Origin: Brooklawnia propionicigenes
GTDB taxonomy: Bacteria > Actinomycetota > Actinomycetes > Propionibacteriales > Propionibacteriaceae
DNA length: 64,000 nt
Direction: 5' to 3'
Assembly (NCBI RefSeq): GCF_030297015.1
Contig: NZ_AP028056.1
Span: 1,994,939 to 2,058,938 of the forward strand
In this document: positions 23,309-31,951 of the stretch, piece by piece
Layout of the letters: each line of letters starts with the position of its first letter
How positions within the stretch are numbered: position 1 is the first letter of the stretch
The notes under the pieces: model-generated
Databases searched by the model: none
The model's input: the letters and a program-made list of their open reading frames with translations, nothing else
What the model was told of the DNA's origin: nothing
Translations under genes and position numbers: made by a program

Positions 23309-24358
23309 ATGAAGCAACGAATTGGCTTTGCCCGCTGGCGCAGCGATCTTGCCAGTGGAGGCAATCGATACGACGACGAGTTGGCGGTGGCGCTGCGGGC
23401 GCTGGGGCTGGACGTGCGTGAATATCCGGTCCCCGGGTCTTGGCCCGTCCCCAAGCAGCAGGAGCGGGAGCGGCTGTCGGGGCTGCTCGCCGCCGAGCAG
23501 GACTGGCTGATCGACAACATCATCGGCTCGGCAGAACCGGAGGTGATCAGTGCGGCGGTCGAGTCCGGACGACGGGTCACGATGTTGATCCACTACTTCC
23601 CGGCCGACGATCCGGCGTTGTCGCAGCGCGTTCGGAAGAGGCTCACCGCGACCGAGGCGCAGGCAGTCGAGGCCGCGGACACGGTCGTGGTGACCAGCTC
23701 GTGGGCGGCCGATCAGGTGGCCGCACGTTATGGGCGTGGCGATGCCGTGGTCGCGATACCTGGAGTGGCACCCGCCGAACTGGCCATCGGCTCGGCACGC
23801 GCCGGCAATCCGCCGATGCTGTTGTGGCTGGGCAGGCTGACCCAGACCAAGGATCCGCTGACCTTCATCGCAGCCTTGTCTCGGTTGCAGGATTTCGAGT
23901 GGACCGCCCAGCTCGTCGGGTCGGACAAGGTGGACGACGATCTCAGCCGCGAAGTCCGCGAGCGCATCGACCAGGCCGGGCTGTCCTACCGAGTCACGGT
24001 GCTGGGCCAGCGCTCCGGAGACGCCCTGGAGTCGGTCTGGGCGAAGGCCGATCTGCTGGTGCACACCTCAAGGACCGAGACCTACGGGATGGTCATCACC
24101 GAGGCGCTGGCACGGGGCATCCCCGCCATCGTGCCCGCCGGCACCGGGGCCGTCGAGGCGCAGGGCGTCGGCGAGAGCTTCCCACCGGGCGATGCCGATG
24201 CGTTGTCGGCTGTGCTGCACGGCTGGCTGAGCGATCCCGAGTTGCGGCAACGCTGGCGGGACGAGGCCGAGAAGCTGCGCTTGCAGCTTCCCACCTGGGC
24301 CGACACTGCGCGCATCGTCGCAGCAGCGCTGCCGGCGGGGGCTTCGACGGTCGGCTGA
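23309..24358 (+). CDS. Glycosyltransferase family 4-like protein
   Basis: 349 aa from the ATG at 23309; GGGAGG is upstream. GT-B fold indicators: L-L-W-L-G-R-L-T-Q-T-K-D-P in the donor-binding half and E-T-Y-G-M-V-I-T-E-A-L-A-R-G-I-P-A-I with the E-x7-E element. The acceptor half opens G-F-A-R-W-R-S-D-L-A-S-G-G-N-R-Y. No signal peptide. It stands alone, so the acceptor (lipid, glycan or small molecule) is unknown. Confidence 0.87.
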   Translation: MKQRIGFARWRSDLASGGNRYDDELAVALRALGLDVREYPVPGSWPVPKQQERERLSGLLAAEQDWLIDNIIGSAEPEVISAAVESGRRVTMLIHYFPADDPALSQRVRKRLTATEAQAVEAADTVVVTSSWAADQVAARYGRGDAVVAIPGVAPAELAIGSARAGNPPMLLWLGRLTQTKDPLTFIAALSRLQDFEWTAQLVGSDKVDDDLSREVRERIDQAGLSYRVTVLGQRSGDALESVWAKADLLVHTSRTETYGMVITEALARGIPAIVPAGTGAVEAQGVGESFPPGDADALSAVLHGWLSDPELRQRWRDEAEKLRLQLPTWADTARIVAAALPAGASTVG

Positions 24359-24504
24359 CAGCCGAGGCCGGCAGGACGAGGCGACTCGCGTGACTGGGTG
24401 GCCTGCGTGAAGGGGGCAAGCCCCGTGATGGGGCAAACCTGCAGAACGAGGCAGTAGTAGGACGAGGCAGTCCGCATGACGAGGGCGACGCGCTCGGCGG
24501 GAAC

Positions 24505-26136
24505 TCACCAGCGCATCTGCTCCGGTGCCACCACCGCCAGGACCCGCCGCTCCACTTGCTCGACCAGCGCATATGACACCAGAGCGATCATTGTGACGAC
24601 GACCACCGTCGACCACAACGAGGTGTACCGGCTGGTCGCCGCGTCCACCGCCATCATGTTGCCCAGTCCGGTTCCGGTGGCCAGCCACTCCGCGACGGTC
24701 GCCGCCAGCAGCGAGGTCGGCGCCGCGATCCGTGCCGAGGCGAAGAAGGATGGCGCCATCGCGGGCAGCCGGCCGAGTATCAGCACCCGGGCCGGCGGGG
24801 TCGCGTAGGTCGCGAACACCTCGGCCACCTGTCCCGGCAGCTGCCCGAGCCCGTACAGGCACGAGACCAGCGTGGGAAAGAACGTCATGATCGCCACCAC
24901 GACTGCGGTCCCGAACGCGCCTCGGCCGAGGGCGGCGACCAGCAGGGGAGCGATGGCGATAACCGGCACGCAGCGCAACGCGACCGCGACCGGGGTCAGG
25001 GCCTGACGCGTCCGCGTCGACAACGAGAATGCCGTCGCGAGCAGCACACCGGCCAACAACCCGGCGAAGTATCCGGGGATCGCGACGGCCGCGGTCTGGC
25101 CGACGGCGGTCAGCAGGTCATCGCGATGCTCGGGCGCCGCCGGAGCGGTCACCAGCCACTCCCACACCTGCGCGGGACGCTTGGCGAAGTAGGGATCGAG
25201 GCCGAGCAACCCGAACAGGCCAACCCAAGTGCCGATCACCAGCACGGACGCCACGACCACTCCACCGGCAGCCTGCAGCGACCGCCGCCACCACGACCGC
25301 CGCCGGTCCGATCCGGGAGGCGCCAGCAGCACGGTGGGCTGTTCGGTGGTCAGGCGGCGCGCCAGCTGCGAGACGGCCAGGTAGCCGATCAGCGAGACGG
25401 CCGTGCTGAGCAGCATCAGTGCCCACAGGCCATCGGTATCCAGGCTGCGCAATGCGAGGATCGACAGCACCCCCAGCCCGCGCTCGGCACCGGTGAACTC
25501 GCCGACCAGGGCACCGAGGAAGGCAGCGGGCACACTGGCCTGCAATCCGGCCATCAGATAGGGCAGCGCCGCCCGTGCCCGGATGGTGACCAGCGTCGTC
25601 CAGCGTCCCCTGCCGTAGCAGGCGGTGAGATCCAGCCACGACCGCGGCACCGCGCGCAGCCCCACGAGCAGCGGAACCAGCGACAGATAGTAGACCGCCA
25701 GCGCGGCCAGGGTGATCTGCGGGCCGTCCCCGAACCCGAAGACCAGCCGCAGCAGCGGCCCGAGCGCAACCAGCGGGAGACAGTAGACGACCAACGCCAG
25801 CCGCAGCACCAGCCGCTCCAACCCCGGCAGCAGCACCACCAGCAACGCCAGCGCGACCGCAGCCAGATTGCCGATCAGATAGCCGAGAAAGGCCTCACGA
25901 GTGGTGAACCATAGCCCGCGGAAATAGACCTCGGCGTTGTCCACGAGCTTGACGGCGACACCCGAGGGCACACCGACCAGGTGCCGGCCGGCGAGAACGG
26001 TGCGTCCGGCCAGCTCCCACGCGCCGATCACCAGCGCCCAGCCCGCGAGCGTCCGGGCCGCCGCGGGAAGCCGGGACGGCTTGCGCCCGGGCTGCTCGAC
26101 CTCGGGGCGCACGCGCGGGCTCGTCTGCACGACCAT
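24505..26136 (-). CDS. ABC transporter permease with two fused membrane domains
   Basis: 543 aa; normal permeases of this SsuC/ThiX/TauC-type family have about 250-280 aa. Residues about 60-265 and 330-535 are two separate membrane domains, each ending in a coupling region (E-F-T-G-A-E-R-G-L-G in the first, E-W-L-A-T-G-T-G-L-G in the second). The two are joined by a linker with R-R-R-S-W-W-R-R-S. Fusion gives a pseudo-heterodimer in one chain. It is separated by 3 bp from the ATPase gene. Confidence 0.9.
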   Translation of the reverse strand: MVVQTSPRVRPEVEQPGRKPSRLPAAARTLAGWALVIGAWELAGRTVLAGRHLVGVPSGVAVKLVDNAEVYFRGLWFTTREAFLGYLIGNLAAVALALLVVLLPGLERLVLRLALVVYCLPLVALGPLLRLVFGFGDGPQITLAALAVYYLSLVPLLVGLRAVPRSWLDLTACYGRGRWTTLVTIRARAALPYLMAGLQASVPAAFLGALVGEFTGAERGLGVLSILALRSLDTDGLWALMLLSTAVSLIGYLAVSQLARRLTTEQPTVLLAPPGSDRRRSWWRRSLQAAGGVVVASVLVIGTWVGLFGLLGLDPYFAKRPAQVWEWLVTAPAAPEHRDDLLTAVGQTAAVAIPGYFAGLLAGVLLATAFSLSTRTRQALTPVAVALRCVPVIAIAPLLVAALGRGAFGTAVVVAIMTFFPTLVSCLYGLGQLPGQVAEVFATYATPPARVLILGRLPAMAPSFFASARIAAPTSLLAATVAEWLATGTGLGNMMAVDAATSRYTSLWSTVVVVTMIALVSYALVEQVERRVLAVVAPEQMRW

Positions 26137-26139
26137 CTG

Positions 26140-26946
26140 TCAGCTGCCGCTTTCCGCGTACTCGTCGACGCCCAGCAACGCCCCGATCCGCTCGACCAGG
26201 CTGGTGAATCGTTCGCTGTGCAGCTGCTTCATCTGCCGTGGACGCTCCAGGGCGACCGGCAGATCGGCGATGATCGTCCCCGGCCTCGGCGACATCACCA
26301 GCACCCGGTCGGCAAGCAGCACGGCCTCGGGAATCGAGTGAGTGACCAGCAGGGTCGTGGTGGCCGTGCCCGACCACAGCGGTGGCAGCTCGATGTTGAG
26401 GCGCCGACGGGTGAGTTCGTCGACGGCCCCGAACGGTTCGTCGAGCAGCAGCAGCCGCGGCTCGGTGATCAGGCAGCGGGCGATCGCCGCCCGCTGTCGC
26501 ATCCCGCCCGATAGTTGCGCCGGCCGGACGTCCTCGAAGCCACGCAGCCCGACGGTGCTCAGCAGCTCTGCGATCCTGACGTGATCCACCGGCTGCCGGG
26601 CCAGCCGCTGGGCCAACGCGACGTTGGCCGCGGTGGTGCGCCACGGCAGCAGGGAGGCGTCCTGGAAGGCGATGGCCAGTTCGCCTCGCTTGCGCACCGC
26701 CTGCGGCTCGTCGTCGCCGATGCTCACCGATCCACCGGGGTCGGGCTGCTCGAGCCCGGCGATGATCCGCAGCAGCGTCGACTTGCCGCAACCCGAGGGC
26801 CCGACCAACGCCGTGAGCGAGCCGGGAGCAAGGCTGAGATCGAGCGGCTCGAGGACCGTCAGCCGATCGCCGCCGGTGCCGAAGTGCTTGCCGACCGCGG
26901 TACATCTGACTTCCGGGGCGGGCGCACGAGTCTTCGTGATACTCAC
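26140..26946 (-). CDS. ABC transporter ATP-binding protein (SsuB/TauB/ThiZ type)
   Basis: 268 aa from a GTG at 26946 that overlaps the stop of the binding-protein gene (GTGA). Motifs: Walker A G-P-S-G-C-G-K-S-T, Q-loop F-Q-D-A-S-L-L-P-W, signature L-S-G-G-M-R-Q-R, Walker B L-L-L-L-D-E-P-F-G-A-V-D, switch His in V-T-H-S-I. The Q-loop L-L-P-W and D-E-P-F-G-A are hallmarks of the nitrate/sulfonate/taurine/HMP group. Confidence 0.93.
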   Translation of the reverse strand: MSITKTRAPAPEVRCTAVGKHFGTGGDRLTVLEPLDLSLAPGSLTALVGPSGCGKSTLLRIIAGLEQPDPGGSVSIGDDEPQAVRKRGELAIAFQDASLLPWRTTAANVALAQRLARQPVDHVRIAELLSTVGLRGFEDVRPAQLSGGMRQRAAIARCLITEPRLLLLDEPFGAVDELTRRRLNIELPPLWSGTATTTLLVTHSIPEAVLLADRVLVMSPRPGTIIADLPVALERPRQMKQLHSERFTSLVERIGALLGVDEYAESGS

Positions 26947-27959
26947 GCGGTGGGACCGTTCTGGTACACCTCGTCGAGGATCGACCGATCCCACAGCCGC
27001 TCGTCGGCGCCCTCGATGCCGAGCAGGTCGAACAGCTTCAGGTTCTCGGCGACCTGCTCATCGGTGAACCAGGCGAATCCGAACTGGTCGGTGAGCTCGG
27101 AGAACATGATGTCGAGCTGGACTTCGGCCTGTCGCAGCTGGGTGGGCAGGTCGAGTCCGGCGTCCGGATGGGCTCGGACGGTGAGCTCGGCGGCGCCTTG
27201 CGGGTCGTCGCGATAGGCCTGCCAGCCCCGCGCATCCCCGCGTACCAGCCGGAGGATCTGGGCTCGCTTGCGCTCGTCCTCCAGGCTGGAGCGCAGCACG
27301 GTGTAGGTCTGGCTCATCGGGTTGTAGCCGAAGTCGGCGAGCAGCATGGAGTGGCCTTCGATGCCCTGAACCGCCAGCGCCACCGGCAGATCGTTGTAGA
27401 AACAGAAGATGCCGTCGACCTGGCCGGCGGTGAGAATCGCGGGGTCGTACTGGCTGGGGACGAACTGCACGTCGCCCTGCCCGAGTCCGTTCACCGTGAG
27501 GAATGCGGTGAGTCCGGGAGTGTCGGTTCCGGCAACCCCGATCTGCTTGCCGATCAGGTCTTGGGGTTCGCGCAGCGGTGCATCGGCCAACGACAGAATC
27601 GTTGCGGGGCTCTTCTGGTACTGCGCGCCGATGATGACCAGGTCGGCTCCCTCGGCATTGGACCGGGCAACACCGTCGGCCGACGAGATGTTCATCAAGG
27701 CGGCGCCGCTCACCGTGTTGGCATCGCCGGCCACGTTGGGCCCGCCGGCCGCCAGCCTCACCGTCAGGTCTTCGAACAGTCCGCGATCCTGAGCGATGTA
27801 GGTGCCGCCGAACTGCACCGAATGCGTCCACGACAGCTGGTAGGTCACTTCGGACGAGCCGCCGGAGCCGGGGTTCTCACGACCGCAACCGGCCAGGCCG
27901 GCCAGCAGCAGTGCGCTCAGCCCGCCGAAGGTGCGGCGGGTCATCGTGATCGGAGTCAT
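26943..27959 (-). CDS. ABC transporter substrate-binding lipoprotein, NMT1/THI5-like (ThiY/RibY/SsuA type)
   Basis: 338 aa from the ATG at 27959 with GGGAGG upstream. Signal: R-R start, hydrophobic run, lipobox A-G-C with Cys25. The mature chain has L-S-W-T-H-S-V-Q-F-G-G-T-Y-I-A-Q-D-R-G-L-F and A-A-G-G-P-N-V, which recalls binding proteins for the pyrimidine precursor of thiamine and for riboflavin more than those for sulfonates. No TPP or FMN riboswitch was recognisable upstream. The neighbouring divergent flavin electron-transfer genes make a flavin-related substrate attractive but unproven. Confidence 0.85.
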   Translation of the reverse strand: MTPITMTRRTFGGLSALLLAGLAGCGRENPGSGGSSEVTYQLSWTHSVQFGGTYIAQDRGLFEDLTVRLAAGGPNVAGDANTVSGAALMNISSADGVARSNAEGADLVIIGAQYQKSPATILSLADAPLREPQDLIGKQIGVAGTDTPGLTAFLTVNGLGQGDVQFVPSQYDPAILTAGQVDGIFCFYNDLPVALAVQGIEGHSMLLADFGYNPMSQTYTVLRSSLEDERKRAQILRLVRGDARGWQAYRDDPQGAAELTVRAHPDAGLDLPTQLRQAEVQLDIMFSELTDQFGFAWFTDEQVAENLKLFDLLGIEGADERLWDRSILDEVYQNGPTA

Positions 27960-28042
27960 GCAGCCTCCCAGGGGTCGCATCATGCGTTGAGACCGGACCG
28001 GCTTGCGGGCCCGTTTTGCGAGCCTATCCTCACCCCGGACCA

Positions 28043-28069
28043 CCATCTGCTGCTAACAACGCCAGATGG
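28043..28069. promoter_or_regulatory. Inverted repeat between the ABC transporter and the flavocytochrome operon
   Basis: Perfect 7-bp arms CCATCTG/CAGATGG with a 13-nt spacer lie in the 242-bp divergent gap (27960-28201). No other element could be assigned there; it may be an operator for either unit. Confidence 0.35.
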
Positions 28070-28201
28070 CTGCCGACCCGGCGCGCCGGGGGTAGGGTCC
28101 GGGCCGTGTCGATCGGCGAAGCTATGAGTTACCTATGGAGTTCTTGGGGGATGGCTGAGGGGGGCCTTTTCTTGGAGAAGTCTTAGACCCCGGAACCAAA
28201 C

Positions 28202-29632
28202 ATGGTTGCCATGACAGCGATCCACGAACGCAGTTCAAGCCTGACACACTTCCCGACCCCGGCACATACGGCGACGCTTCGAGCAGCGCAGGCATGGCAA
28301 GCTGCCGGAGTCGTCGTGATCTGGCTGACCAGCTTGTTCGTTGCGGCGTTGTGGGTGGCCGGCGGAGGTCTCCAGGCAACGATTGGAGGTGGGGCCGAGG
28401 CGCTGATATCCGCTGGTCGGCTCACCGGACTGGTTTCTGCCAATCTGCTGCTCTATCAGGTCTTGCTGATGGCCCGCGTGCCGTTGTTCGAGCGAGCCTT
28501 CGGTCACGACGCCTTGACCCGGGCGCACCGGTTGACCGGGTTCTGGTCGTTCTGGCTCTTCCTGGCCCACGTTGTGTTGACCGTTGCCGGGTACGCGGCC
28601 GGCGCGCTGATCGGCTTCTTCGACCAACTTGCGCAGATGGTCGTGCAGTCGGTTGATATGACCCTGGCCGTAGTCGGCACGATACTGATCGTCGGCGTAG
28701 TGGCCTTGTCGATCCGACGCGCACGCCGGAGGCTGCGTTATGAATCGTGGCATCTGCTCCACCTCTATGCCTACCTGGGAGTTGGGCTTGCGCTGCCGCA
28801 TCAGCTGTTCTCGGGGGCCGACTTTCTCGCTTTCCCGTGGGCCGCTGCCTATTGGTGGGCCTTGTGGGCAGTGGCGGCCGGCTGCGTTCTCGTCTTTCGC
28901 CTCGGCGCCCCGTTGGCACGATCGATCCGCCACCGCATCCGCGTCGAGTCGGTCACTCCCGACGGTTCCACCGGCGTGTGCGTGCAGATGTCGGGACATC
29001 GTCTGGACCAGTTGGATGTCCGGGCCGGTCAGTTCTTCGTATGGCGTTTCCTCGACGGCCCGGGGTGGACCAGAGGGCATCCGTTCTCGATTTCGGCGCG
29101 ACCATCGGACGATCGATTGACGATCACCGCCCGCATCGTCGGGGACGGTACCCAGCGGCTGACACGTATGGCACCAGGCACATCGGTGCTGGTTGAGGGA
29201 CCTTACGGACATCTGACCGGCGATCGGCGCCGCGGACACAAACTCCTCATGCTGGGCGCCGGCGCAGGAGTCGCCCCGCTCGTCTCCATCCTGCAGGAAC
29301 AGCCATACGAGCCGGGGCAGGCGACTCTGGTCACCCGCGATAGCCGTCCAGATGAGGCGTTGCTGACCACCTCGATCGACCAACTCGTGGCTCAGCGGGG
29401 GCTCACGCACGTCGCGATGATCGGGCCGCGTTCGCGGCGAACCTCGTCCTGGCTTCCGCGGAGCTGGGAGCAGTGGACCGGACCCGAGCTGCTGCAGCAG
29501 CTCGCCCCGGGGTTGTCGGACTACGACATCTATCTGTGTGGTCCGGGGCCGTGGATGAGGAGTCTGAGAAATGACTTGGAGTCCTTGTCGGTGGATCCGG
29601 GTCACATTCACTCCGAAGACTTTGATATCTAG
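28202..29632 (+). CDS. Ferric-reductase-like flavocytochrome (transmembrane haem domain plus FAD/NAD(P)-binding reductase)
   Basis: 476 aa. About six membrane spans in the first 230 residues contain paired histidines for haem b (A-H-R-L-T-G, F-L-A-H-V-V-L, W-H-L-L-H-L-Y). The second half is a ferredoxin-NADP-reductase-like module: the FAD motif G-H-P-F-S-I-S-A-R, nucleotide loop L-M-L-G-A-G-A-G-V-A-P, and terminal D-I-Y-L-C-G-P-G-P-W. It should carry electrons from NAD(P)H across the membrane. Followed at 13 bp by an FMN-binding protein and then ApbE, which points to transfer onto a covalent flavin outside the membrane. Confidence 0.9.
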   Translation: MVAMTAIHERSSSLTHFPTPAHTATLRAAQAWQAAGVVVIWLTSLFVAALWVAGGGLQATIGGGAEALISAGRLTGLVSANLLLYQVLLMARVPLFERAFGHDALTRAHRLTGFWSFWLFLAHVVLTVAGYAAGALIGFFDQLAQMVVQSVDMTLAVVGTILIVGVVALSIRRARRRLRYESWHLLHLYAYLGVGLALPHQLFSGADFLAFPWAAAYWWALWAVAAGCVLVFRLGAPLARSIRHRIRVESVTPDGSTGVCVQMSGHRLDQLDVRAGQFFVWRFLDGPGWTRGHPFSISARPSDDRLTITARIVGDGTQRLTRMAPGTSVLVEGPYGHLTGDRRRGHKLLMLGAGAGVAPLVSILQEQPYEPGQATLVTRDSRPDEALLTTSIDQLVAQRGLTHVAMIGPRSRRTSSWLPRSWEQWTGPELLQQLAPGLSDYDIYLCGPGPWMRSLRNDLESLSVDPGHIHSEDFDI

Positions 29633-29645
29633 GAAAGGCTGAGTC

Positions 29646-30128
29646 ATGAAACGGATTGCATACGCATCGCTGGCCGCACTGAGCGGGGTGGTTCTCCTCG
29701 TGAGCTACCGCGCCTCGATCAGTAGCGCCCTCTCGAGTTCCCCGGGTACCGCCACGGCAAGCAGTCCCCAGACCACTTCCAGTGCGTCCGGCAACGTTGA
29801 CCCGGGCGTCTCAGCCGAGTCGGCCACAACATCCTGCTCCGGCCTGGTCGACGGCACCTATCAGGGTCAGTCCGTCTCGACTCGTTACGGAGACGTCCAG
29901 GTACAGATCGTTGTCGAGAACGGGACGATCACCGCAGCGGACGCCATCACGTATCCATCCGAAAACTCCCGCGATCAACAAATCAACTCAGATGCCATCC
30001 CCAAGCTCACCAGCGAGACGCTGTCAGCGCAGAGCGCCCAGATCGACATGATCTCGGGCGCGACCTATACCAGTCGCGGATACCTCGAGTCGCTGCAGAG
30101 TGCTCTCGACCAGGCGCAGTGCGGATGA
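29646..30128 (+). CDS. Membrane-anchored FMN-binding domain protein (covalently flavinylated)
   Basis: 160 aa. A single N-terminal hydrophobic segment (about residues 5-22) and a Ser/Thr-rich stretch precede an FMN-bind domain: D-G-T-Y-Q-G-Q-S-V, G-D-V-Q-V-Q-I-V-V-E-N-G-T-I, and D-M-I-S-G-A-T140-Y-T. The D-x-x-S-G-A-T motif is the site where ApbE attaches FMN to threonine. Its gene overlaps apbE by 4 bp. The protein likely takes electrons from the flavocytochrome to an external acceptor. Confidence 0.9.
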   Translation: MKRIAYASLAALSGVVLLVSYRASISSALSSSPGTATASSPQTTSSASGNVDPGVSAESATTSCSGLVDGTYQGQSVSTRYGDVQVQIVVENGTITAADAITYPSENSRDQQINSDAIPKLTSETLSAQSAQIDMISGATYTSRGYLESLQSALDQAQCG

Positions 30129-30985
30129 GCGCCGGTGACCCTCGGCCCGCCGACTTCCGCCGGAGCGTCAAGGTCGAGCAAATCATGGGTACGGCGGTCA
30201 GCATCCACGTGATCACGGCTGCCGAGAGCGTCGCCGGGGAATCCGTGGCCGCAGCGATGGGACGCGTCGGTGCCCGGCTTCACCAAGTCGATCGCGTCTG
30301 CTCGCCGTTTCTCGAGAGCTCCGACATCTGCCGTATCGCTCGAGGAGACCTTGGGTTGGCAGACGCGGATCCAATGATCGCAGAGATCCATCGCGAATGT
30401 CTCGACGCGAGAGCGCGCACGGGCGGACTCTTCGATCCGTGGTGGAAAGGCTGGTTCGACCCAACAGGAATCGTCAAAGGCTGGGCGGTTGAAAGGGTCG
30501 TCGAGCAGGAGCTGGCGCCGCTGCTGGAGATTCGCGATGTTGCGGCCGTGGGCGTGAATGCAGGCGGTGATATGCAGCTGCTCACAGCCGAGGACTCGCC
30601 GTGGGTGTGGGAGGTGGGAATCGTGGACCCCAACGATCCCCGGCAAATGGCGGCGAGGTTATCGGTGACCAGTGGCGCGATCGCCACCTCGGGCATCGCC
30701 GAGCGAGGTGATCACATCATCGATCCGCGCACCGGTGGAGCTGCACACGGGATCGCATCGTCGACTGTCGTGGCGGACCGGCTCACCGAGGCCGATCTGT
30801 GGGCCACGACGGCGATGATCGCGGGCTTTGATGATCTGGACTGGATCGCCACCGCCGGCACTCGCGCGGGCCTGCTGATCGCCTCCGATGGACGGGTTCG
30901 CCGGTGGTCAGGTGGCACTCGGATCTTGGCTGATGGGGCCGGCTTGGAGCGATTCGGCCGCTTGCCGCAGGCGGCGTCCGCCTGA
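30125..30985 (+). CDS. apbE: FAD:protein FMN transferase (ApbE family)
   Basis: 286 aa from the ATG at 30125 (ATGA overlap with the FMN-binding gene); a GTG at 30119 is also in frame. ApbE splits FAD and attaches FMN to a Thr/Ser of target proteins. Signatures: M-G-T-A-V-S-I-H-V, V-N-A-G-G-D-M-Q, the metal/FAD region D-H-I-I-D-P-R-T-G-G, and T-E-A-D-L-W-A-T-T-A-M. No signal peptide is obvious, unlike many lipoprotein ApbEs, so flavinylation may occur before export or the chain is exported otherwise. Its 3' end overlaps the convergent histidine-kinase gene by 78 bp. Confidence 0.92.
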   Translation: MSAGDPRPADFRRSVKVEQIMGTAVSIHVITAAESVAGESVAAAMGRVGARLHQVDRVCSPFLESSDICRIARGDLGLADADPMIAEIHRECLDARARTGGLFDPWWKGWFDPTGIVKGWAVERVVEQELAPLLEIRDVAAVGVNAGGDMQLLTAEDSPWVWEVGIVDPNDPRQMAARLSVTSGAIATSGIAERGDHIIDPRTGGAAHGIASSTVVADRLTEADLWATTAMIAGFDDLDWIATAGTRAGLLIASDGRVRRWSGGTRILADGAGLERFGRLPQAASA

Positions 30986-31951
30986 CTGGGGCAAACGCAA
31001 TAGGAATGTCGTTCCGGTGGCCGACGTCGATTCCACGGCGACGGTTCCGCTGAAGCGCACCGCGACATCTCGCACCAAGGCCAGGCCCAGACCGAAGCCG
31101 CGTCGTCCGGTCTGCTCGTGCGCATGTGAGAACCGCTCAAACACCGCCCCCGGGGCGATGCCGGTGATGCCGGCGCCCTCATCTCGCACGCGGACTTCTG
31201 CCATGGCGCCCTGAGTCGACACAGACACCGTCACGGTCCCGCTAGCAGGAGAGTGCTGAATCGCGTTGTCGATCAACGCCACCACGCAGCGCACCAGCGT
31301 CACCTGCGGCACGAGGACCGTCGGCGTGGACTCGGCGGTGACCGCGATCACGATCTGTGATGCCGACGCCAGCGCCTCCAGCGATCCGGTTGCTTGCTTC
31401 ACAGCATCGACCACGGACACCGGTGTGTCCATTGCGGTTTCGGATCCTTCAGCGCTGAGAAGTAGATCATTGAGGATCGCAGCCATGGAGTCGGCGTCGG
31501 CGTGCAGGCGTTCGACGATGTCAGCAACCGGCTGTCCACGAGCCAGGCGACGCTCCAGCGTCTGAACCCGGCTGCTCAGCACTGTCAGCGGAGTCCGCAT
31601 TTCGTGGCTGGCGTCGGCAACGAAGTTGCGTTGCAGTCGCAAGGCTTCAGCCAGAGGCTGCACGGCACGTCGAGACGCCAGCCAGCCGACAGCGGCTGTG
31701 AGTACGACCCCCAGCAGGCCAAGCATGATGACGAGCAGGACCACCTGGTCGACATCGACAACCAGCGCCCCCTCGCCCCGCTCGCCGCCGGGACCCTGGT
31801 GCTCGCCCTGCTCACGCCGCGAGCCGATACGGATCGCCCAAATCAAAATGAGGACGCCGGCGATCGTAACGATCGCCGTTGTCACCCCAACCCACAAACC
31901 AACAGATGCCGCGGCCCGGCGGACTCGAGTGCCATCTTCGTTGGCGGTCAC
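30908..31951 (-). CDS. Sensor histidine kinase
   Basis: 347 aa from a GTG at 31951 that overlaps the stop of the regulator gene. Two membrane spans (about residues 15-38 and 62-85) enclose a very short, Gly/Glu-rich external loop of about 25 residues, so the signal is probably sensed in or at the membrane. The H box is D-A-S-H-E-M-R-T-P-L; the ATPase domain shows N-A-I-Q-H-S, D-E-G-A-G-I and G-F-G-L-G-L-A-L-V. It is tail-to-tail with apbE, overlapping 78 bp, so the two transcripts are complementary at their ends. Confidence 0.92.
   Translation of the reverse strand: MTANEDGTRVRRAAASVGLWVGVTTAIVTIAGVLILIWAIRIGSRREQGEHQGPGGERGEGALVVDVDQVVLLVIMLGLLGVVLTAAVGWLASRRAVQPLAEALRLQRNFVADASHEMRTPLTVLSSRVQTLERRLARGQPVADIVERLHADADSMAAILNDLLLSAEGSETAMDTPVSVVDAVKQATGSLEALASASQIVIAVTAESTPTVLVPQVTLVRCVVALIDNAIQHSPASGTVTVSVSTQGAMAEVRVRDEGAGITGIAPGAVFERFSHAHEQTGRRGFGLGLALVRDVAVRFSGTVAVESTSATGTTFLLRLPQSGGRRLRQAAESLQAGPISQDPSAT

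Noticed and set aside
24359-24504. Possible repeats (GACGAGGCAG-like) after the glycosyltransferase
   Set aside because: Too short and degenerate to call; only a weak GCCCC/GGGGC stem near 24420 stands out.
27960-28201. TPP or FMN riboswitch before the THI5/RibY-like receptor
   Set aside because: A GGGGTGAGG run recalled these elements, but the conserved cores (CTGAGA and ACCTGATC for TPP, the RFN stems) are absent.
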